From positions 1 to 64,000 of the forward strand of contig DATDPP010000040.1 of assembly GCA_035292685.1 (NCBI GenBank): DNA of 64,000 nt, written 5' to 3'. The notes below the pieces were generated by a model, which did not search any database, was not told where the DNA came from, and saw only the letters and a program-made list of their open reading frames with translations. Source of the stretch: JALYNX01 sp035292685 (lineage in GTDB: Bacteria; Actinomycetota; Acidimicrobiia; Spongiisociales; ZC4RG35). The stretch's first letter is position 1; the number at the start of each line of letters is the position of its first letter. Below, piece after piece: positions 58,966 to 64,000 of the stretch. The position numbers and the translations under genes are program-made.

Positions 58966-60636
58966 TTACAGACCCTCGAAAGGGTCCTCCGGGCCGGTGG
59001 AAGCCGGCACCGAAACGGCCTCGGACGCTCTGGTGGCCCAGGCGGGGAAGGGGAACTCCAAAACCAGAGGAACCGGCAGCTCGGGCTGGCTCAAGATCAT
59101 GGTTCCCGGCTTGAGGATGGTCGCCCGCTGCCTGTGCACCGAGGGAAGAAAGCCGTACTCCTCCCGTGCCGCCTCGGCCGCATCGAGACGCCCCACAACC
59201 CGGATCGAGGAGTTTGCGATGATCCGGCGCTCCACCTCGGAGGCTGTCTGCTGGGCACCGATCAGGATGACTCCGAGGGAGCGGCCGCGCTCAGCCACGT
59301 CGAGCAGGACTTCCTTTATCGGGCTGGTTCCCTCACGCGGGGCGTATTTGTTCAACTCGTCGAGCACCACCAGCAGGAGCTCGTCGGACTGGCCGGCCCG
59401 CTCCTTGTCGTCGAACGCTCGCTTCAAGGTCACACCCACCACGAAGCGCTTCGCCCGATCGTTGAGGTTGTGGAGGTCGACCACCGTCACCTGATTGGGG
59501 TCGAGCCTTATCTTGTGACGCTCCGGGTCAGGGACATCGGCCCGGATCATGCGCTCCAGGTGGCGGACCGAGGCCTGCAATCTCCGGACAAAGGCGTTGA
59601 TGGTGCCGAGGCCGATGGCAGGGCCCGCCCAGAGAAACCGATGCTCCTCGGATTGGACCCGGTCGGTGACCAGATCGACGAACTCGCGAAAGGTGCGCAC
59701 TTTGACGCCGTCGACCACCGCGGCCCCGGTTTCCGTGGCCTCGGCATGGCGCAACTGGGCCATCACGTTGTAGACAACGGTCGTGTACTGGGCACGGTCG
59801 TCCTCCGCGTCGGCAAACAGGAACGGGAGAAGGTCGTCCACACAGAACTCGTGAAGAGTCCAGAAGAAAGACGTCACATCGGACCGGGAAGCGACGTCGG
59901 CGGTTGCCCTCTGATCGTCGATTCGAGGCGGGGCGAAGATCCCCACCGAGTCGAAGGGAGTGGAGGGGAGGCCGAGATGGGTGTAGCCGAGACGGTGCTC
60001 CTCATCGAGGCGGGTATTGACCCGGTCGAGATGGAGCAGATCCTCGCCCTTGACGTTGAAGATGAGGGCCTTGGTGTTGACCACGGCTTTGCCCAGGACC
60101 CCCGAGGTGAACAGGGAGTGGAGAAGGAAGGTTGCGTAGCTCGTCTTGGTCGCCACCCCGGAGATCCCTGAGATGTTGACGTGGGCTCCCCGTTCGCCGT
60201 TGATGAACTCGAAGTTCACCCACAGCGGCTCCTTGTTGCGCGCCAGCCCCACCGGGAATTTCTGCTCCATCTGGTCGAAGAAGAGAGCCTGATCCCGCTC
60301 GTCCCCGACGGCGATCCGCACCTCCTGGCCGGGAAGCGGCGGGACGAACACCTCGGGCTCGAAGCGGGTGGTCGTGACCTGGGCGGTTTCGACCACCTCG
60401 GCGGGGAGGATCCCGTCCTCTATGAGAAACACGTCGGAGTCGAACCTGGCCCCCTCGTGCCGGGCAACCACCTGGCCAACCATCCCGAACATTCGAACCA
60501 TCTCACCGGTTGGGAGCACCCGCTCGAGGGCCACGACGTCGTCGAGTTGGACGTACTGCCCCTCCTCGATTCCGATCCAGAACTCGAGTGGGGTGGCGTC
60601 TTTGGTCCCGAGGACCCGGCCGACCATGTCTTCCAT
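58966..60636 (-). CDS. herA: HerA-like hexameric ATPase with variant P-loop
   Basis: A 556-residue FtsK/HerA-superfamily ATPase (DUF87). An N-terminal HAS-like beta barrel spans about 1-110. The P-loop reads GISGVATKTS (157-166), where HerA usually has G-TGSGK(S/T), so the Gly before the lysine is Thr. Walker B is LLLVVLDELNKYAP (about 414-427). A sensor/arginine region is LIGAQQTASEVERRI and NSSIRVVGR. HerA hexamers pump DNA to NurA. The ATG at 60636 lies 8 bases after TACTCT; a second ATG is three codons downstream. It heads the minus-strand herA-sbcD-sbcC-nurA set and is divergent from mgs. Confidence 0.88.
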   Translation of the reverse strand: MEDMVGRVLGTKDATPLEFWIGIEEGQYVQLDDVVALERVLPTGEMVRMFGMVGQVVARHEGARFDSDVFLIEDGILPAEVVETAQVTTTRFEPEVFVPPLPGQEVRIAVGDERDQALFFDQMEQKFPVGLARNKEPLWVNFEFINGERGAHVNISGISGVATKTSYATFLLHSLFTSGVLGKAVVNTKALIFNVKGEDLLHLDRVNTRLDEEHRLGYTHLGLPSTPFDSVGIFAPPRIDDQRATADVASRSDVTSFFWTLHEFCVDDLLPFLFADAEDDRAQYTTVVYNVMAQLRHAEATETGAAVVDGVKVRTFREFVDLVTDRVQSEEHRFLWAGPAIGLGTINAFVRRLQASVRHLERMIRADVPDPERHKIRLDPNQVTVVDLHNLNDRAKRFVVGVTLKRAFDDKERAGQSDELLLVVLDELNKYAPREGTSPIKEVLLDVAERGRSLGVILIGAQQTASEVERRIIANSSIRVVGRLDAAEAAREEYGFLPSVHRQRATILKPGTMILSQPELPVPLVLEFPFPAWATRASEAVSVPASTGPEDPFEGL

Positions 60637-60644
60637 CCCAGGCG

Positions 60645-60650
60645 AGAGTA
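60645..60650 (-). promoter_or_regulatory. -10 hexamer TACTCT for herA
   Basis: TACTCT on the minus strand, 8 bases before the ATG at 60636, back to back with the mgs -10. Confidence 0.5.
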
Positions 60651-60679
60651 GACCCGCCCTGGGACAGGAATCGGTCTCC

Positions 60680-60685
60680 TATGGT
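60680..60685 (+). promoter_or_regulatory. -10 hexamer TATGGT for the mannosylglycerate synthase gene
   Basis: TATGGT is followed by 7 bases and the GTG at 60693. An ATG inside the hexamer (60681) is therefore unlikely to be the start. Confidence 0.5.
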
Positions 60686-60692
60686 GGTCTCG

Positions 60693-61838
60693 GTGAGCCT
60701 GGCGGTCTTCCCATTCAAGGACGAGGATCCGGCGCTGGTGATCGCCAACCTCGCGACGGCCGCCTCCCACTCCCGGATCGACGAGGTGTGGGCGGTGGCC
60801 TCTGAGGACGGCCCCACGACCCGTCAGGTCGAAGCGGGGGCCGCCGAGACCTCGGGGCGGCTCTCCAAACCGATCTCGGTCATCCCCCAGGAGCGGATCG
60901 GGGATCTCCGACCAGGAAAGGGAGACGCCATGAACACCGCCATCCGGCGCGCCGCCGGACAGGGCAGGGAGCGGGTTCATTTCTACGACGCCGATATCAC
61001 CAACTTCGACGAGACCTGGATCGAAGGCGCCGAGGATGCCGCCGATCGCGGGTACGGCGTCGTCCGTCATCGATTCCCCCGTGCGGCCACCGACGCCATG
61101 ATCACGTGGATGATTACCAGGCCCGGCCTCGCCCTGCTCTTTCCAGGCACCTTCCTCCCCAGGCTCAACCAACCGCTGGGAGGAGAACTCCTCCTCACCA
61201 GGGTCGCCCTGGAATCCCTTGCCGGGTCCCAATTGGTCATGTCGCGCTCGGATTGGGGCATCGACACCGTGCTCACCTACGCCACCTCGATGATGGGGGT
61301 GGGTCTCTACGAGCATCACGTAGCCGGAGGGAAGCGCCACACCCTCTATGGGTCGTTGGATGAGCTGCGGTGGATGGTGATCGAATGCCTCGATGCCGTG
61401 TCCGGGCTCGCCGGCATGGCAGGCCCGCAGCCGGGGGCCCGTCATGGGAGCGATCCAGCCGCACCGGTGCCGCCCGACCTCAAGCGCACTGTCGCCTACG
61501 ACCTCAGCTCCACGCTCCCCCTCCTGACCAGCGGGTGGACCGACGAGGAGATCGAGCTCGCCGCCGATCTGCCGGCTCAGGCCCGGGTGGGGATCATGGC
61601 CAACCTCGACCGGCCTGAGTTCTCCTTCATGGATGCCGGGATCTGGCTGGAGACACTGCGGTTCCTGCTCTCCGGCTTCCGTTTGGGATACCAGGCCTGG
61701 GAGTCACTCGCCTTTCGCCTCTGGCTCACCAGGGTTCTCGCTTATACCACCAACCAGGCCCAGGACGGCTATGACCTGGCGATCGACTACCTGGAGGCCA
61801 CGATCCGCGACTACGAGCGTCTCGCCGACCAGTCTTAG
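60693..61838 (+). CDS. mgs: Mannosylglycerate synthase homologue (glycosyltransferase family GT78)
   Basis: 381 residues, beginning MSLAVFPFKDEDP as in the Rhodothermus marinus enzyme of about 400 residues. Strongly matching stretches: RIGDLRPGKGDAMNTA, HFYDADITNF (nucleotide-metal DxD = D99/D101), VRHRFPRAATDAMITWMITR, QPLGGELLLTR, SRSDWGIDTVLTYAT, GKRHTLYGSLDELRWM and FSFMDAGIW. The known enzyme transfers mannose from GDP-mannose to D-glycerate (or lactate/glycolate) in one step, giving the compatible solute mannosylglycerate. The GTG start is set by TATGGT. ManC for GDP-mannose is in the window. Activity on another acceptor cannot be excluded. Confidence 0.88.
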   Translation: MSLAVFPFKDEDPALVIANLATAASHSRIDEVWAVASEDGPTTRQVEAGAAETSGRLSKPISVIPQERIGDLRPGKGDAMNTAIRRAAGQGRERVHFYDADITNFDETWIEGAEDAADRGYGVVRHRFPRAATDAMITWMITRPGLALLFPGTFLPRLNQPLGGELLLTRVALESLAGSQLVMSRSDWGIDTVLTYATSMMGVGLYEHHVAGGKRHTLYGSLDELRWMVIECLDAVSGLAGMAGPQPGARHGSDPAAPVPPDLKRTVAYDLSSTLPLLTSGWTDEEIELAADLPAQARVGIMANLDRPEFSFMDAGIWLETLRFLLSGFRLGYQAWESLAFRLWLTRVLAYTTNQAQDGYDLAIDYLEATIRDYERLADQS

Positions 61839-61844
61839 CCAGTC

Positions 61845-62279
61845 ATGAGCCTCTTTCTTGTCGTGTTGGTGGGGATCCTCGGCGGCCTGGCCGCCACCCT
61901 GCAGTCACAGTTCCTGGGCGTGATGGAAGAGCGCGTCGGCACACTCGCCTCGACATTCGTGACTTATGCCGGCGGCGGTCTCGCCATCACGCTCCTCATG
62001 CTCACCTTCCGCGGCGGCCGTCTCTCCGAGCTCAAGGATCTCCCATGGTGGGTGTTCACCGCAGGTTTGCTGGGGTTGGTGGTGGTTTCGACGCTCGGGA
62101 TTACGGTCAATCGGCTGGGACTGGGTGCAGGGCTCACCCTGTTCACTGCTGCCACCCTCATACTCGGAGCGGCGTTAGAGCATTTCGGGTGGTTCGGTGA
62201 TGGGCGAGCCATCGCTGGCCCGCGAGCCCTCGGCATCGCCCTGGTGATCTTCGGGACCTGGCTGGTGGTCCGCAGTTGA
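61845..62279 (+). CDS. DMT-family small transporter (DUF606/YdcZ-like)
   Basis: A 144-residue protein with five hydrophobic segments, a half-size transporter of the DMT clan. It begins MSLFLVVLVGILGGLAATLQSQF, followed by the typical GTLASTFVTYAGGGLA region. It likely works as a dimer. It is 6 bases after mgs and so cotranscribed; it could move a solute related to mannosylglycerate, but nothing specific shows this. It converges on the EamA gene with 6 bases between stops. Confidence 0.82.
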   Translation: MSLFLVVLVGILGGLAATLQSQFLGVMEERVGTLASTFVTYAGGGLAITLLMLTFRGGRLSELKDLPWWVFTAGLLGLVVVSTLGITVNRLGLGAGLTLFTAATLILGAALEHFGWFGDGRAIAGPRALGIALVIFGTWLVVRS

Positions 62280-62285
62280 CCCGGC

Positions 62286-63116
62286 CTATCCGAGGGCGAT
62301 CGCGGTCATCGCCAGCAGGGCCAGCCCGAGACCGAGGATCTGCCTGCGATGCAGGTGCTCGTCGTTGACGATGCGGGCCATGATCACGGTCACTGCCGGG
62401 TAGAAGGAGGCCGCCACTGCCGCGGTGGCCAGCGAGCCGGCTCGCAACGCGTATAGAAGGGCCACGTTCCCGCTGACGTCGAGAATCGCGTTGGCCGAGA
62501 TCAAGCCTCGCGGCGTGCGGGAGAACCGGCTCACGTTCCACACCCCCATGCCGGCCACGACCAGGGGGACCAGGATCGTGGCCCCTCTCGATGCGATCAG
62601 CGGCAACAGGTTCGACCCTTCCGAGGTGAGTCGGATCAGGACCGAGAAACTGCCGAAACCGAGCCCCGCGGCCAGCCCGTAGACCAGGCCCCCACCAGGC
62701 AGCTCCCCTGGGTCGGTGACCCACGCGCAGAGCATGATGGCCGGCACCGCCAACGCCACCCCGAACCAGGAGAGGGTCGACGGGCTTTCTCCTTGGATCA
62801 GGGCGGCGACGACGGGCACCATTGCGGCCACCGCGGCGGACACCGGCGCCACCGCCGCAGCCTGTCCCAAGCTCAACCCGGCAAACAGGATGATGAGACC
62901 CAACCCACCGAGGGCCCCGGCCAACCCGCCCAGGAGGTAGTCCTTCGCCATGGCGTCACCACCGACTACCAGGGCGGCCACGACCAGGACCGGGAAGCTG
63001 AGGATCCCCGCCCAGAGCACGATGGAGGCAGCCGAGACCCGTCTTGACGCCTCACCACCGAGGAAGTCGGCGACCCCGTAGAACAGTGAGCTGATCCCCC
63101 CGAAGACGGCTTCCAC
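62286..63116 (-). CDS. EamA-family (DMT) membrane transporter
   Basis: A 276-residue protein with about ten hydrophobic segments in two repeats (FGGISSLFYGVADFLGGEA at the start; FGSFSVLIRLTSEGSNLLP beginning the second). The GTG start at 63116 directly follows the TAG of the HIT gene with no gap, so they form one operon. The substrate is unknown. Confidence 0.85.
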   Translation of the reverse strand: MEAVFGGISSLFYGVADFLGGEASRRVSAASIVLWAGILSFPVLVVAALVVGGDAMAKDYLLGGLAGALGGLGLIILFAGLSLGQAAAVAPVSAAVAAMVPVVAALIQGESPSTLSWFGVALAVPAIMLCAWVTDPGELPGGGLVYGLAAGLGFGSFSVLIRLTSEGSNLLPLIASRGATILVPLVVAGMGVWNVSRFSRTPRGLISANAILDVSGNVALLYALRAGSLATAAVAASFYPAVTVIMARIVNDEHLHRRQILGLGLALLAMTAIALG

Positions 63117-63551
63117 CTAGAAGCCCGCCTCCTCGACCACGCCAGTCGACCCCATCGAACGGAGGATGTAGCGGATCGAGGAAGCGGCCTGCTCCAGGGC
63201 CTCCGTCTCCACGTCTTTCGCTGCCCACGAGAACTCGAGGTCGGCGGCATTGTTGATCGGAACCACGTGGAGGTGAAGATGTGGCACTTCGAGCCCGGCG
63301 ATGACCAGACCGATCCGCTGCGGGCGATAGACCTTCAGCTGAGCCTGGCCGATCTGGCGGGCAACGTCCAGGAGGTGCTCGCGCAAGGGAGCAGGACAGT
63401 CGATCCAGTGGTCCACCTCCTCGCGGGGGACGACGAGGGTGTGACCCGGGCGCAGCGGGTTGATCGACATGAAGGCGACCGACAACTCATCCTTCCAGAC
63501 AAAGCTCGCCGGGATCTCGCCTTGGATGATCTTGGTGAACAGAGTGGCCAT
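63117..63551 (-). CDS. HIT-family nucleotide hydrolase/transferase
   Basis: A 144-residue histidine-triad protein with motif HLHLHVVP (H91, H93, H95; the middle one of the triad is nucleophile by family rule). It resembles the Hint/HinT and Fhit-like bacterial group that hydrolyses nucleoside phosphoramidates or dinucleotides. The ATG is 7 bases after TAGGCT. Confidence 0.9.
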   Translation of the reverse strand: MATLFTKIIQGEIPASFVWKDELSVAFMSINPLRPGHTLVVPREEVDHWIDCPAPLREHLLDVARQIGQAQLKVYRPQRIGLVIAGLEVPHLHLHVVPINNAADLEFSWAAKDVETEALEQAASSIRYILRSMGSTGVVEEAGF

Positions 63552-63558
63552 CGCCGCG

Positions 63559-63564
63559 AGCCTA
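63559..63564 (-). promoter_or_regulatory. -10 hexamer TAGGCT for the HIT-EamA operon
   Basis: TAGGCT on the minus strand, 7 bases before the ATG at 63551. Confidence 0.5.
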
Positions 63565-63575
63565 TCCAGCGGTGG

Positions 63576-64000
63576 TCAGCGGACGGGGACGATGGCGAAT
63601 AGGCCGGTTTCGGTGGTCACATAGACCTCTCCGGCGCCATCGACGCCGAAACCGGTCATCATGCCTGGCACACCCACCTGGTCGGTCCAATCGGTTTGAT
63701 CCACGGCGGCTCCGTCATCGAAGCGAAAGGATCGGAGCCACCCCCCGCAGTAGTCCGAATAGAGATAGAGACCTTCCATCTCCGGGATGGCAGAGCCTCG
63801 ATAGACCACACCGCCGGTGATGGAACAGGGCTCGGGGTCACCGTGCCTGATTTCGATTACCGGGATCACCTGGCCCGAGGTGTCGCAGCCTGCCGGGGAG
63901 TCGAAACAGTGGAGCCCCTCGGCGATCGGCCAGCCGAAGTTGTGTCCGGGCTCGAGGGGGACCACATCGACCTCCTCGAAGAGATCCTGGCCGACATCGG
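63576..64000 (-). CDS. Glucose/sorbosone-type (PQQ) dehydrogenase-fold protein, C-terminal part
   Basis: The frame is open to the right edge, so the N-terminus is missing. The visible 141 residues (DVGQDLFEEVDVV, then NFGWPIAEGLHCF, GGVVYRG and LYLYSDYCGGWLRSF) belong to the six-bladed beta-propeller of soluble PQQ-dependent sugar dehydrogenases and their relatives. Two cysteines (HCFDS...GCDTS) probably form the disulfide seen in this C-terminal loop. Such proteins are usually secreted. It is 24 bases upstream of the HIT gene start on the same strand. Confidence 0.85.
   Translation of the reverse strand, partial: DVGQDLFEEVDVVPLEPGHNFGWPIAEGLHCFDSPAGCDTSGQVIPVIEIRHGDPEPCSITGGVVYRGSAIPEMEGLYLYSDYCGGWLRSFRFDDGAAVDQTDWTDQVGVPGMMTGFGVDGAGEVYVTTETGLFAIVPVR

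Noticed and set aside
58222..60171. 649-codon open frame on the plus strand
   Set aside because: It is antisense to sbcD and herA. No domain is visible, and the composition is typical of a shadow frame.
60681..60692. ATG at 60681 as start of the mannosylglycerate synthase gene
   Set aside because: It lies inside the probable -10 hexamer TATGGT. The GTG at 60693 yields MSLAVFPFK, matching the family N-terminus.
1..64000. Prophage, insertion sequence, integrative element or replication origin
   Set aside because: No transposase, integrase, phage structural gene, att-like repeat pair, dnaA gene or clustered DnaA-box region was seen. The gene content is housekeeping-like.

Overview
The window is GC-rich, densely packed bacterial chromosome with 57 supported protein-coding genes (two cut by the window edges) and no tRNA, rRNA, CRISPR array, transposase or phage gene. 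Gene content points to Actinomycetota and, by inference only, to an Acidimicrobiia-like lineage. The pointers are an AdnA/AdnB-type helicase-nuclease pair, an F420-type PPOX-family protein, a PlsB acyltransferase, a homodimeric AceE, menaquinone genes, lipoproteins with lipoboxes, and many GTG starts. At least 18 genes start 6 to 8 bases after a TANNNT hexamer with no Shine-Dalgarno sequence, which suggests leaderless transcripts are the normal mode here. Within operons, ATGA/GTGA stop-start overlaps are common.

Layout. 1-2072: two tandem PH/SHOCT membrane proteins and an 840-bp non-coding block with two copies of a large UUCG-capped hairpin and a minus-strand promoter. 2073-10383: a Cas4/AddB-like nuclease, glutamate dehydrogenase, a 47-aa small gene and the adnA-adnB pair, coupled to plsY. 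10380-17534: plsY, dtd, plsB and a three-gene ABC exporter. 17659-21729: alpha/beta hydrolase, aceE and a JAMM metalloprotease. 21752-30174 (mostly minus): a lipoprotein cupredoxin with a beta-helix/PLDc_N fusion and a CoxG-like protein, a MogA/MoaB-like protein, Mug glycosylase, an NfuA-like protein, an ATP-grasp enzyme, thiamine pyrophosphokinase and a 2-hydroxyacid dehydrogenase. 30263-39776: L,D-transpeptidase, a fadD-SDR-MaoC lipid operon, a circularly permuted solute-binding protein, an AI-2E-family transporter and an acetyl-CoA-synthetase-like enzyme. 39833-47497: murI-menF facing a cytochrome c-menC-menD operon, manC, a PPOX protein and a repeat-rich protein. 47583-51874: gcvP under a glycine riboswitch, and ychF. 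51927-64000: gpsA, the minus-strand herA-sbcD-sbcC-nurA operon, a divergent mannosylglycerate synthase homologue, transporters, a HIT protein and the C-terminal part of a glucose/sorbosone dehydrogenase.

How the genes work together. GpsA, PlsB and PlsY form the entry to phospholipid synthesis. MenF, MenD and MenC are three steps of menaquinone synthesis, and menC and menD are translationally coupled to a membrane-anchored cytochrome c. ManC would supply GDP-mannose to the mannosylglycerate synthase homologue. The window holds two DNA-end processing systems: AdnAB, and a cluster that resembles the archaeal Mre11-Rad50-HerA-NurA set.

The strongest candidates for new biology are the HerA-SbcD-SbcC-NurA operon with its aberrant HerA P-loop, the GT78-like mannosylglycerate synthase, the permuted solute-binding protein, and the structured non-coding block near the left end.
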